Assembly (NCBI RefSeq): GCF_008831285.2
Contig: NC_045138.2
Location: 35,827,115-35,891,114, forward strand
Direction of reading: 5' to 3'
DNA from: Nymphaea colorata
Taxonomy: Eukaryota > Streptophyta > Magnoliopsida > Nymphaeales > Nymphaeaceae
DNA: 64,000 bases
Below the pieces are notes generated by a model. That model worked only from the letters and a program-made list of their open reading frames with translations, ran no database searches and had not been told where the DNA came from. Each line of letters starts with the position of its first letter. Position 1 is the stretch's first letter. A program made the position numbers and the translations under genes. Of this stretch, positions 26,202 through 38,842 are shown in pieces.

Positions 26202-28501
26202 ATTGTTGATTGGGGTCGTATATGGTACTATACTTGGTAGGAATTAACTGGTGAGGAGACATTTTGACGCTTTTTCGTTGAGTGCATAATTACATCAAAT
26301 AGGAAGGTTTATTCTACATATGAGGTTGTAAATTGAAGTGAATAAATAGGCTTTACTTTGAGGCGGTTCTGAAGTTACACAATAAAAATGTAAATTTGGT
26401 TCTCATATTGTCAGGAAATTGTAATTATGTCATTTCATCTCTTTAAGAAAATGTTTTCCTGATTTTGTGGTGCATGTGTCTGAACTCTATAAGCTGTGAG
26501 GGCATATCAGTGGATTTGCTCCTCCCATTTTTGTGCTCATCAGGCCACCTACTCCATTCTTCTCTACACTGCTTGTCTGACGCGTTTGAACATAACTCAC
26601 ACTTTGGTCTACACTGCAAGTATGCACACTAAACCAGTCCATTGTTTGTTTTGTTGTTCTTGTGCTCATGAACTGAAACTGAGATCATTTTCCTTTCTGT
26701 TTCCGTTCGTCTGCTGGACACTGAAACTGGGGCATAGCCGCATAGCACTTTGACATGGCTGGAACCTGGACCTCCTTCGGACCTTCAGTAATTGGCCGTA
26801 AAGATATTTGCGTTTACATGATGGAAGCAAGCGAGAACGTCCATGAGATTACTCTTGGATGTTTGGCTGCGACTGCTTAAAGTTGCTAGTTGGTGGCAAC
26901 TGTAAGGAGATCAATCTAGCCGATCATTTAGTCGATCAGGAAGGTTGCCCTTTGTTTAGGCAGTTCAGTTTAAGAGAATGAGATTGTTCACATTCCTGTC
27001 AAATTTCAAGTTATCTTTTGTGTCTTTCCCGTTTCTATAGATAATATTGAACTTTTGTTGGATGGTTAGATGACTGCCTCTGCGAGGGTTCAGGACTGGC
27101 CTTCCTGATTCATCTCCTCCAAGCTCATCTGATATGAATCCTACTAAAATTTCTGTCTTGGGTTTAGGGGGTCATCTCTTGTTTCAACAGTGAAGTGATT
27201 GGGTCCTACAAGCTAAATCCTGAAAAAATCATCCGAAAATACTAAACAAAAGAATCGGGACGAGCAGAGCCAATGTGCTACATCACAATTTAAAACTATA
27301 AAATTTATAGTGTTAAAAGGAATAATATTTTTCATAAATCAACATATATTGAAATAGTGAAAATTTCCCTTTCCCTTTTTTGTTGTTTCGAGCTAAGGTT
27401 ATGTTGACATTGTCTTTCCCATGGATCAGATCAGCCTCTTCACCTAGAAAATAACATCGGTTGGCATTTTCTCTTTTCATGTAAAGCTGGTGAGCTTGTC
27501 GGTTTACGTTGGGCACTTGACTGAACCGAAATCTCAAAACCTGAACAGCAACATTTATTCCTTGACCAACGCCAATTAAAATAGGGGTTTAGGTTTGACC
27601 TATGGTTTTTCTTTTTATCGTGATCACACGTTGGACTTGACCCAGCCTGGAGTGGAGTGTCTCTCGCAATCATTAAATGCAAATGATTTCCGCTTCCTTC
27701 TTTCTATTGTCACATAATCGTTAAATAACCGAAAGTTTGCAGTACCACCCATTCTCATTCTTTAATTTTTAATCAAATGAAGCTGCTTCCCTTGAAGCTT
27801 AAATCTGATGGCACACCCCATATATCTTAATTGTGTTGTACTATTAATGGGTTTGATTTGATAATATATATTTCTTGGCTGGAGTCTCTATCTATAATGT
27901 TTTGGTTGTGATAACTTGTTGACTCAAACCAGCAATTCCTTTAACCCCTTGCCTTCCCACCGTCTGCAATTTCAAAACATACACACTCTAACTTGCCAGG
28001 ATCACTTTACTATTATTTTTTTGATACAAAACGTAATCCTTCCAAGTTATAGCTTATTTTTTTACAAAAATGTTGAAAACCATTTTTACTTCTACTAAGA
28101 ATCATGTGGTTTGCGTGATCACATAAGTTATTAATTGAGGATTGAATTTTTTATTAGTTGGTTTCTGGATCTGGTCCAATTATTTTCCAGATGCCGCCAA
28201 GTGAAGCGGGCACAATGTCACTTAACCAAGCAGCGGCTAAAAGACTCAGTGGGTTTTTAAAAAGCCAGATTTGGATCTTAAAATCTTAAAAGATGTCCGA
28301 AATCCAAATTGGGAAGGTGGGAGGTGGCTCGGAGCAAAGAAGAGAAGGTGGGAAAGAAAGGAGAGAAGAACCTAGAAGGGGGGGAAGAGTTGCTGGCCGC
28401 AGCGGGAGGCGATCCAGGAAAGAGGGAAGGATCGGAAAAGGGTGCTTGGCGACTCCACGACCCTTCTCGCTTCTCCGGCGGCTGGAATCTGGGTGGAGGG
28501 G
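26202..28501. other. Intergenic region between DUF630/632 gene and ERGIC3
   Basis: The first 0.2 kb is 3'-UTR with two AATAAA signals. The last 0.2 kb is purine-rich (gggaggcg, gaaagaaagg) and probably the ERGIC3 leader. In between there are only AT-rich spacers and short ORFs without recognisable similarity. Confidence 0.6.
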
Positions 28502-31500
28502 ATGGATTTTCTGAACAAGGTCAGGAATCTGGACGCCTACCCTAAGATCAACGAGGACTTCTACAGCAGGACGCTCTCCGGAGGACTCATCACCGTCGTC
28601 TCTTCCATTTTCATCTTCTTGTTGGTCTTCTCGGAATTCAGTGGGTTTCTCTACCACTTCCTTCTTGAGCTTATTGTTTTCCATAGGATGGTCCAGTCCT
28701 TTCTTCATTTCATGAGCGTGTCTGCTCATCACGGGGTGTTGAGTCCAGTTGATGCCTTCCAATAGGATTATAAACCATAGGTGAAGGTGAAGGTGCAGGT
28801 ATGCTTTTTTTAGGAGGAATTTTGTATAGGGTTCTTAAGAGGTGGACATGTTCCTTTCTTATAAGGGTTCTGTTGGAAGAAGGGAGAAACTACTCGCGTC
28901 TCCGGACGTTTTCTATCTTTTTCATGACCCAGCCAAGATTCAGTGTCGTTTTTCTATACTCTCTTATTCTGCTTTTGTTTCCTTCACAACCTGGCGATGG
29001 TTTTAGCTGCTTGAGAGTTTCAAGTTCGAAAGGCCGACACCATAATTGTGATCTTTGCTGACGAGATGAAATTTTGAGAAATCCAAGGAAACGACTAAGC
29101 TTTCTCTTCGCTGATTTACTTGGGATTCTGTTTCGTTGTTGGGAAAGAAATGTTACTGTCTTTAGGAAGTTGAGATTTACTGTTCTTTTCCCGGAGAAAA
29201 GTAACGGCGGAAGTGATAGGCTTCTGCCTCCCCGTGATTTTGTTAAGGTGTTTGTTATTGGAAAGCAATTCAGTAAGCTGTTACTTAGTCCTTTTTTGTT
29301 ATTTTGCCCGTTTCTTTTTTTACAGGAGCTTATCTTCATCCTGTTACCGTCTCGGAGCTGACTGTCGACGTGAGAAGAGGAGGAACTCTCCGCATCAATG
29401 TTGTATCTCTTTCTTGGTCGTTTATAGTTTCTGTTTCTCACTCGTGAATTTTGCAATTGCTGCTGGAATGAGGGAATTGGGCTTTCTTGAATTTGTTATA
29501 TGTCGCCATGATCGTAGGATACCCCTTTTTTTTGTTCTTCTTCTTACTGGGAGTGGGACCCGATTGTATTGTTCCGCGCCAGTTTCTAAGATAAAGAGAG
29601 GGGATAGTTTTGAGAATGTTTTATTAATTAGCAATTGCTGCCATCTTTGGGTTTAGTACATTATAATAGATTTGATTCTTTTATACAGCTCGATGTGACT
29701 TTTCCAGCTCTAGCATGTTCTGTCGTTAGTCTTGATGCAATGGACATCAGTGGGGAGCAACATTTTGATATTGTAAGTTGCTTCATTGAGAAGATTGAAG
29801 TTATTGTTCTACCAAATGAAATATGGTTAGGTCGTTTTCTTTTCTAAGTGGAGCTGGGTTTGAGTTATTGCTTAAGCCCCATTTTTATTTCTTGTAGAGA
29901 CATGACATATTCAAGAAGAGGATTGATCAGCATGGTAATGTCATTGGGACGAGGTCAGATGGAATTGGTTCACCCAAGGTCTTGATGACTTTTCCTTTTA
30001 CTTAGGGTAGTTGAAAATTTTCCACATTGTAATAATATTGGATATTTACCTTGCGATTTTGATACAATGATGTCTTGTTTTTATGTTATTCCTTTTTTTT
30101 TGCTTGGGAGAGGTGGAGGGATCATGTGGAATATGGTAATTGTTATGGTAGCAAAGTCTCCTAGTGCCGTTCAATGAATAATAGATAGTCACATCTTCTT
30201 TGTAGATGTAATTTTTTTTTCCTTGCACGGTGTCAAAGTATGTATGTTTTCTTGGTGATACTTTGAGCATTTGATTATGTAGGTATTTTTGAAGGCAACT
30301 TGTATGTACAAAGTGCTGTATGGGGATAACATGTTATAGACTAGTCACAAATAACATCTCGGAGTTTTAAACGGTGAGGTTTTTCTCGGTATAATACTGC
30401 GAAAAAACGGAAAAAATATGGTAAATTTTAAAAATTTTAAAAAGCTAAAATTGGGAAAAAATAAAATAAGTGAGACACTAATAACACAAACATCAAAAGA
30501 TAAGTAGATTTGCAACAAATAAAAAATAGAAAATGAACAAAAAAAAACTGTTTGACATTAAAAAAACTGAAAAAATGAAAAAAACTGAAAAAATTGCGAG
30601 TTCAAAAAAAACACATTTTATTTAAAGTTTTAAACGGCTAGTTAATTTGTTGCGTTTTTTTTTTGCGTTTTTTTGAAAAAAACGTGTTTTATGTTGAAGT
30701 TTACCATCTTGATCAAATGCACGAAAGTGCAAAATGTCATCTGGCTTTTATGTTGAAGTTGGTGCACATTGTGTATTTCCCTACTGATAAGAATACTAAT
30801 TTGCTTTTTTACATCTCCCATGCAGTTCTTGTCTAAAATTGTCGCTTTCATTGTTCTTATAGTTTCTTGTTATTGATTCTATGAAACACCATTGGCTCAT
30901 GGTAACCTTAACATTCTCAAGGAATCTCTTAGTTTTTAAATCTGCCTTGGTGTTTGTACCATGTAGTGGCAAAGGAAGAAACGTGGAGATTGACTTTCTT
31001 TAGTTTCAGTAATATTGTAGTCTAGTTGTTTTCAGCTGTCCGATGCATTAAATATATGTAATATTGTAATGCCATACAGTACAGAAATGGTTCCTTTTAC
31101 AATGCTTTGTGCCTATCCTTTGTGAAAGCCATTCAAATCCTTATGTTACAATACTGTCCCAAATGTAGATGATAAATACCATATTGCTATGAAGTATGAA
31201 CAAAAAAGACATGTGGGCATGATAGAACAATGAAAACCAGAACAGAAGCATCAAGATTCAGAAGCAATAATCAAATAAAATGTAACAGAAGTTACATGCT
31301 TCAATTGTGCTAATGTCTTGAGGAAAAACCATAAAAATGTACTAGATCAAAATGAGTGAAACGGTTCTGAAGATCAGGTCTATAACGATAAAAAGAATAT
31401 CCTCTAAAACCTTAGCTTGATGGGACCACTTTAACGCGATCCTCAAATTCTACATCAACATTCAGTTTCATACTCTCAAGAAACTAGAATATGAAGAAAT

Positions 31501-34500
31501 ACAAGAAATACGTAAATCCCTTGGGAATGCTTAAATTCCTTTCATACACTATCTACTGATATCATGTTGATGTTTTTCTTTTTCCTCACAGTATATCTTT
31601 TTCATCCTGATGCTACATTTTCTATATGGCTTTCTTGTGCAAGTGCTGATGGTAACTATCATTAAACATCAATGATGAATGTCATTTATCATCTTTAATT
31701 GTTTCAGATTGAAAAGCCCCTACAGAGACATGGAGGAAGGCTTGAGCATAATGAGACATACTGTGGTTCTTGTTATGGTGCAGAAGTGGTATGCTTTTCT
31801 TTGAATTGTTATCTCAGTTTCTATAGATTTTTCTTCGGAAAACTTATTTCCCAAATAAATGGGCAACATTGTGCAGGAGGCTGATTGTAGCTCTGTATAA
31901 TTCCATGTTTTCTAAAATCATTTGAAATTTGTAATTGCTGAATTTATTTTTTAAACATATGTCCTGCTGAAACTGTTTAAACGTATGTCCTTGATAACCA
32001 CAACTTATCTTCTTGAAAGAGCTGCTTTACCAAGTAACGGATGCTTAGATATTTCTTACTGAACCTCTGATCATTTCATGCTACCTTAATGTAGTCAGAT
32101 GATGATTGTTGTAACTCATGTGAAGAAGTTCGTGAGGCCTATCGGAAAAAAGGCTGGGCACTGTCAAATGCTGACTTGATTGATCAGGTAGTTTTTTAAT
32201 TTTTGCAACCACCATTACTGATACTTCAATGTCAATAGACCACATATTATCAGTCTCCATTGCACATAGGTTTGCATGATATCCCTGGAGTTTTGGTAGT
32301 CTTCTATAATTGTGAGATCGTCTGGCTAGGTGCTTAACTTGTATGAAATGATTTTTCCCCTGTTTATCTTATGGCATCTTGATTTTCAGGGTTTTTCTTT
32401 TTCGAAAAGTTATAAGCTGATTGGACTCTGCCCCACCGGGCTTACCTATCTTGAAAAAAGAAAATTACAAAGATCATAATATGATCCTTTTTTCCTACTT
32501 AACTAGCTTGTTAAGAAACTTTGTTCTGCTTACCTTCTCAAAAGGGATGATTGTTGAGCAAATGCAAAAGTGAAAGGGGGTTCTGAATTTACTCCAATCA
32601 GTGTTGACCTGTGTAGTTATAAGTGCTAGGCAGGTTTAGGTGGTGGATGGGGATGAAAATGTTCGGATTTGGGTCAGGTCTGGCCTTTTCCGGATTCAAG
32701 TAACTGGATGCTGTGTAATCTGATTTGAACCCAAGCCTGACCCTTGTGATGCCTACCTGCACCTGAGACGCATCGACTCAGACATGGCAGCCTTTTTGAT
32801 GGTCTGTGTTACTTGGCTAAATAGTTTCAGAAACTAAATCCTGTTTAAGCTTCTGTTCCCAAACCCAGTCTAACATTTATTAGGATTTAACATGTAAAAA
32901 ATAGAAATGGAAAACCCAAAAATTACATGAACAGCTCATCTTGATTCCCAACATTCCATCTAAAGCTAAAGAGTCCTGCTTAGTCACGTGTACCTAGTTT
33001 GGGATTCAGAAGCTAGAAACAGCATTATCCTGGCTGCAAGGCATTAGCAGCCCTAACGGCAATCTAGTATCCCCTTAAGAGGGTGATGGTTGTGCAATTC
33101 TGTACTTTTATGTTCACAGGGTGCAGTTGTTGAAGAGGATCGTTTTCTCATTTTGTGTCATTTCCTTTTTACTTGTCAAGCTATCATTTCATTATGTTTT
33201 CTAGGAGAGATCCTGCAATGTTCATTTTTTTTTTAACTTTAGAATGCTGTCACTATCCTGTTGTGATCTAAGTTAAAACTTTACTCATGATTGGTTTTCA
33301 TGCAGTGCAAAAGAGAGGGCTTTCTTCAGAAGATAAAAGAAGAAGAAGGTGAAGGATGCAACATTCATGGTTTTTTGGAAGTCAATAAAGTTGCTGGCAA
33401 TTTTCACTTTGCCCCTGGGAAGAGCTTTCATCAAGCAAACGTCCATGTCCATGACTTACTAGTGTTTGAGAAGGATAGTTTTAATGTAATGTAGTCATTC
33501 TTGCTAATATTTCTGGAAAAATGTTAAGCATAACAGAGGAGAGAAGCATGAATTTAGTTTTTAGCTTCTAACCTGTCTAATCTGGATATGGATAGGGAAA
33601 GAGAGGGAATCAGGGAATGTAGTATTTAGCTTGTCTTTTATGAGATCTTTAACACTCTTTACATTTTATTCAGCTAAGTCACAAGATAAATAAGCTGTCC
33701 TTTGGAGATGATTTTCCAGGTGTTGTAAATCCACTTGATGGGTAAGTATCTATTTTCATTTTGACCAAGTCGTTTACCTTCAACTTACATTTTCTTTTCA
33801 CAGAGTTGTCTAAATTCAAGTTACCAGACTGGACTGATCAACACTGTACTTCCAGTTGCATGATATGGAAGTTCCTGATTTTGCTTCTGAATCTTGCAGT
33901 GTGCAGTGGATACAACATACACTTTCTGGAGCTTATCAATATTTCATTAAGGTACAATTCTCCCTTTTTCTGATGTCTACCTGTTCACTTCTGGGTTAGA
34001 AATTATAATTAGGTTTTGCTGTTAAAGCTGTCTAGTGTTTTTTTGCCTTAGAATCTGTTTGAATTCATTGGTATTGTCGATACTTTAATGCACTTTTACT
34101 GAATATTCTATCTTCCAGTGATGTTGCTGCCAGATTCTTTATTTCATTCTGTCTGATTATTCTATGGTTACATTTAAGGTGGTCTTAGATGCTTTTTTTT
34201 TTCCCTCATTTTTCCAAAGGTTGTCCCTACGATCTACACTGATGTTAGGGGACGCACGATCGAGTCTAACCAGGTAGCTCTTTTTCTTGACATTCTAACT
34301 CCAAGCTGATGATTGAGTATCCATATAATTGCACCAACTACCTCATCTGGTATCTGTTTCTGCAGTTCTCCGTAACTGAGCACTTCAAAGATGATAGTGG
34401 TCGGACTCAGTCCCTTCCAGGAGTTTTCTTTTTCTATGACTTGTCTCCAATTAAGGTGCGTCTGAATTTTCCGCTATTGGCATGTCCTGTATCTGCAAAA

Positions 34501-35764
34501 GGTGCATTTCGTTCATGAATGAAGAGTGGTGCTAATGATCAATCTGCAGTAATGGTCCTTTTTTTACCCTTTTGGCGAACCTGCTAAAAAGGGAGAGTTC
34601 TTCATATTGCTTGCCATGACGGCTGTTGCATTCAGTGTCTAATGCCTGTGCTGGGCAAAGTTAAAATATAAAAAAACTGCTGGAGAAAAAGTAAGGAATA
34701 TGAATATGCAACTGATAAATTCATCTTCGATGCAGATAGAGAGCACATTTGAATGTTAAAACTGGGTGTGTAAATGGTTTGGTTTTGGATATGAAGTTCC
34801 GTTTTTAAGATGCACCAGTTGTGATTTCCTATCTATTCAGTTGTCCTAATTTCCTAAATTAACCCATTTGCACTTCTAGTTTTAGGATTAAGCCAAAATC
34901 GCTTTTGTTTTTTGCAAGAACAAATGACCACATCAATGGTGGGAGACCTTACCTTGCTGGTTTAACTGGTCGAACTGTTTAAATACTCCCAAGTGAAGCC
35001 TCTTGGTCCTTCAGGAACCATCAACAGAGAAGTGCCATGGCAATGGGACTATGTCCTGCCTACGAAAGGCCGGCCATCCACTGACCGGAGTCCTCTCCAC
35101 TTGTGACAACCTGTTGCATTCTCAAAACCTTATTTGGTCTTAAGATCATTATATGATGTGAGACAAAATGAAAGCATGGGTTGGAGATGCAGATATTTAG
35201 TTGGAAGTAGAAAGTGCTAAATCTGCAATCAAGATGATCCACACAAACTAATATCGATCCTTTTAGAAGTCACTGTCTTCCCTAATAGAAACTAATTGTA
35301 CTATCTGCATGATTCTTATTGTTTAGGACTTTATGGAGACCTGTAACTTGCCTGTGGGGCTGTAGTAGAAGCTCAGTTATATTTCTTTATTGTTTTTGTT
35401 AAGTTATCCAGTTTCGGTCATGCTTAAGACTTTTGACTTTGGTATTGAATGATGTGAATCTACTGAGGGACTTTTCATGTATTACAGGTGAATTTTACGG
35501 AGTCAAAAGTATCATTTCTACATTTTCTAACGAGCGTCTGTGCTATAGTTGGAGGTCCTTCATCTCTAAACTAAGTCCATTTTTCCAACATTTGCTGAAA
35601 GTTGAAACAGATGGCTTACGAGTCATGTTTTGGCGTCACTTGTGTGAACTGGTGTTTGCTATGTCCAAATTTCAGGTATTTTCACTGTCGCGGGGATAGT
35701 GGACTCCTTTGTGTATCACGGTCAAAGGATGAAGAAGAAGATGGCGTTAGGCAAGTTCAGTTGA
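28502..35764 (+). CDS. ERGIC3: ERGIC3-type endoplasmic reticulum-Golgi intermediate compartment protein (Erv46 family)
   Basis: Thirteen exons: 28502-28640, 29326-29399, 29689-29772, 29898-29978, 31708-31788, 32095-32187, 33306-33485, 33674-33741, 33901-33952, 34220-34273, 34366-34455, 35488-35554 and 35676-35764. They total 1152 bp and 383 residues, close to the usual length. Family hallmarks are VRNLDAYPKINEDFYSRTLSG at the N-terminus, a membrane helix at about 28-46, VTFPALACSVVSLDAMDISG, the Cys cluster GSCYGAE...DDDCCNSCEEVREAYRKKGWAL, FHFAPGKSFHQANVHVHDL, SLPGVFFFYDLSPIK and a second helix followed by KKKMALGKFS. Erv46/ERGIC3 cycles between ER and Golgi in COPII/COPI vesicles as a cargo receptor with Erv41; the N-terminal ERGIC_N and the lumenal COPII-coated_ERV domains are both present. 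Intron 4 (1.7 kb) holds an A-rich repeat shared with the P5A-ATPase gene. Confidence 0.95.
30363..30692 (+). mobile_element. A-rich dispersed element in ERGIC3 intron 4 (copy A)
   Basis: The element begins with ggtgaggtttttctcggtataatac and ends with cgttttttt-gaaaaaaacgtgtttta, with an A-rich middle of about 250 bp lacking an ORF. The word gttttaaacgg occurs at both ends (30364 and near 30627). A second copy with the same start and end words lies in an intron of the P5A-ATPase gene at 55636-55887. This supports a non-autonomous mobile element of unknown class. Confidence 0.5.
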
Positions 35765-36960
35765 TGATGAGACAGGAATCTGAATTCCATTACGAGGAAA
35801 GCTAATTTTGTCCAGAGATGAAGAGTCATATCCAATGTTGAGGCATGGGCCTTTTTCTCCTTTTTCTTTCCCTCCTAGAAATCTTTTCTATTGTAATTCT
35901 TGAGGTTCCACGATCTGTGGTTGTACTTGTGTTTCATGATATTTATATGTTTATAGATTTTTGTTGCTTAGCAGCACTGCATGACGATAGCATTCCATTT
36001 TTCTTCTTCTCCCCTTTGTTATTTGATCTCTGATGCGCATGTTGCTGTTCCGGTGGAAGTATGTTCTTGAAAAGTTTGTTGGGTCTCTGGATTGCAGGAA
36101 AAAGTACCGGACGGGTAAAACACGGATGTGTGTGTGTGTATGCTGGATTCATACAGTCCCGGACATGTGCCTTGGTGCAGTATTTTCTGATCGACAAATT
36201 TCTATTCAACGGCTAGTTTTTTCAACTAACACTACAACCTCGCATCCAACTTATTAAATTTACATGCTTTCATCAAAAATTTATATATTGCTATGGTGAA
36301 CAAAAATGACATGTCAAATTAAGGCTGTATGTTTATTTCTTTTTTCTTTTTGCGTTCGAAAGGAAAAAACTGAGCGGGGAATGTAACATCATATGTGTCG
36401 AAGCATTGAGAAAACTTGATTTCAAAGGCTTTGAGAAAGGGTTTAGATGCTTACATCCCATGCTTGAACTGAAACGGGTCCTTAGACACACTATACCGAG
36501 CACTAATGCAGTTTTGAGCCGAGTTCTTACGGGTCGGATGATGGTAACAGTTAGGTTATATCTAACGCCGTGGTGCTTGAACGAGAGTTATCTTCTTCTC
36601 CCACATGAACGTCTTCGTTGCTCGTCTCTCCTCTTTGGGAGACTGATCTTCTCTTGTCTTCTGTTTCTTATTTTGGCTCTTTATCCAAGAAGGCCTTCGT
36701 CTAAGAAGAAGAAGATGGTGCACGCCCCGTGAGGTATCACCGAAGGACCGGGACTGCGAGGGTCGGGTTGCCGGATTGCACAGACAAGCAAGAAAAATAA
36801 CTGAATGTTTTAACGCTGTTCAGTTCATGCAAAAACCTATTGTTACACGGAAGTTATGGTAGGATCTAAGTCAGATGTTGGCCAGATTGTCGATTCTCAT
36901 ATTTGTCTTCAGATGATGCAAGCTGGCCTAATTGGTCATCTTCAACTCCAGAAGCCTCCT
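35765..36960. other. ERGIC3 3' region and spacer
   Basis: The first part is ERGIC3 3'-UTR. The rest is spacer with a short GT run near 36127. The ORF at 36406-36732 shows no recognisable similarity and is not called. Confidence 0.55.
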
Positions 36961-36964
36961 TCAA

Positions 36965-37500
36965 GCTCGTTATGCTACTTTTCCCCTTGAGCTTTGAACA
37001 AGAAATCTGTGCCTTCTGATGAAGAGAGGCTTGGCTAAAATATCTACTATTCTTTTCTGATGATGTAAAGGACGTGAGGCAAGAGGAGAAATCCCACTGC
37101 TATCACACAAGCAGAATCGGTGTTCTTGTATCATTGATCCTAAGCTCATTGACCAGGGGGTCTTTATTTTTGTGACTCCAATAGCAACATTAACAAGACT
37201 TCAATATTTAGCTTCACTAACTTCTTCTTCTTCTTTTTCTTTTTTTTTTTAACTCTGTAGATTTGATCGATGATACATATCCTTCAGTAGATCCCAGAGT
37301 ATCAACATTAACTAATTTAGTCGTAAGGGTCATACTATAATCTGTGATGCCCGTTAAGTAGCAAATGATTCTCAACAACAATCCAATGTTCAACTATGGT
37401 GTCCTTCGGTAGTGAAAACACTAATACATTGTTTTATGAATCTGCCTCAAGAAATTCAAAGAGTCATGCAATACTGCAGCGTAGTGAGTTGTCAATAATG
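36965..37500 (-). mobile_element. Decayed Ty1/copia retrotransposon pol fragment (reverse transcriptase end and RNase H)
   Basis: Read on the minus strand, 37290-37365 gives RIICYLTGITDYSM and GSTEGY, matching the copia 'RILRYLKGT..DYG' and 'STTGY' region. Further on, 37130-37216 gives SEAKY followed by a stop, where active copies have S-x-E-A-E-Y. The segment 36985-37125 gives CLCDSSG and then DILAKPL (usual forms LCDN and DIFTKPL). There are stop codons, at least one frameshift (near 37385) and a deletion of roughly 25 residues between the last two motifs. It is a pseudogene with no LTRs seen nearby. Confidence 0.7.
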
Positions 37501-37679
37501 ACGCTTTATAATGCAATAATGGCTCATGGTCTCCAAACGTCAAAATAAATAATCTGAGGGGTTTGTTAACGTGAAATTCAATCCTGTGGAAGAGTCAAAC
37601 ATGACTCTTGCCCTTATGACAGACTTCACAACCATTATTGAAAAAATTCAGAAAACGACAATCCGAATTTGTTCACAAC

Positions 37680-37860
37680 CAGGGGGGTTGAATTATAGTT
37701 TTAATATTTTAACAAGAGCTAAAATATGATTATTCAGAATTTTTTATAGGATAAATAATTTTTTTAAAATATACATATACATTTTTAGCTTTTTTTTGAA
37801 AGAGAGCCAAAGCTCCTGCCGGCCCCCCTTGGCTCTGCCCTGTTCACAATCCATTGGACA
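37680..37860 (+). repeat. Dispersed repeat remnant, copy 1
   Basis: An AT-rich stretch with ttttttaaaatatacat ends in ctcctgccggccccccttggctctgccc. A related stretch lies at 38200-38335. Such 'ggctctgccc' ends are common in plant transposon debris. No coding capacity or borders are visible. Confidence 0.35.
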
Positions 37861-38199
37861 ATTTCCATAGTCATGTGCCAAAGCCAACTGTGCCAGTGTT
37901 CAAAACGTCACTTTTTTCACCAGCATGAACTACTTTTGATGGCTAGTCCTTATATATATATATATATTCCTCTAGTCTTCTTTGCTGTCTTCATTAAATA
38001 TAATTTAGTAAAAATGATCGGGAGAATGGAATATAGTAGTAAAGTATTCAAATTGAGGTGTGTGTATACTCCCATCAACAGATACATATATACAAGTAGC
38101 TAACAAACCCTGATATATCAAACTTAATGAGAATCATCCGGATTGTTGATTTCAAGGAGATAAAGTGGTAGAGATTAAATTGCAAATATAAATGGCAAG

Positions 38200-38335
38200 T
38201 TTTTCAAGGGTCCAAAATATTAAATTTTTTTATATAGGCTAGATGGAAGTTTTTTAAAATATGTATTTTAAAAAAACTTTGAGGGTGGTATGGGTGCATG
38301 GTCCCCTGCCGGCACTCCTGGCTCCGCCCCTTCTT
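38200..38335 (+). repeat. Dispersed repeat remnant, copy 2
   Basis: This shares with 37680-37860 the words aatttttttatatagg, ttttttaaaatatgtat and cctgccggcactcctggctccgccc in the same order and orientation. It is probably a second relic of the same family. Confidence 0.35.
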
Positions 38336-38821
38336 CCACGGTGAGGTAGTTGAGTTTTCTCCAAGTTCAATTGATAAGTGAAAGTCCAACGAACAAGAGG
38401 ATAGGAACCAATTGTCAACGAATGAAGGAACGATGGTGCTTTCATTGATCACTTCTCCTTATGCAATTGTCATTTTTAATGCATAAAGAAGACTTCGAAT
38501 GGATCAATTCCGCTCACAATTGTCGTTCTCAAGTAGGAATGCTTGATGTTCACATTTTCTTCATCAAAGTCGGCACAAAAAATTTCCAGTACTTGAGCAT
38601 TGAGAAGAAAAAAAGAGAAGCTTCCGAAGGTGGGAGCGGTTATTTGATCTTTGTGGGAACGGGAAAGCTCTTTGTTGCTCGATTCGGCCGTCTCTTCGTT
38701 TACACTCCAGGTGATTTTGGAGTTCCTATTTATTCAAAGAATTCGGCGCCGTCTTGAAAATTTCCACTAAACTTGCTAAAGTGACTAAAAAAAATTGCTG
38801 AAAATTCCTGTTTGTAGCGAA

Positions 38822-38842
38822 TCTCTCTCTCTCTCTCTCTTT
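38822..38842. repeat. (CT)n microsatellite
   Basis: An uninterrupted run of about ten CT dinucleotides in non-coding spacer. Confidence 0.9.

Noticed and set aside
28890..29456. 188-codon minus-strand ORF
   Set aside because: It lies antisense across ERGIC3 intron 1 and exon 2 and has no recognisable similarity.
36406..36732. 108-codon plus-strand ORF
   Set aside because: No recognisable similarity; it is probably chance or repeat debris.
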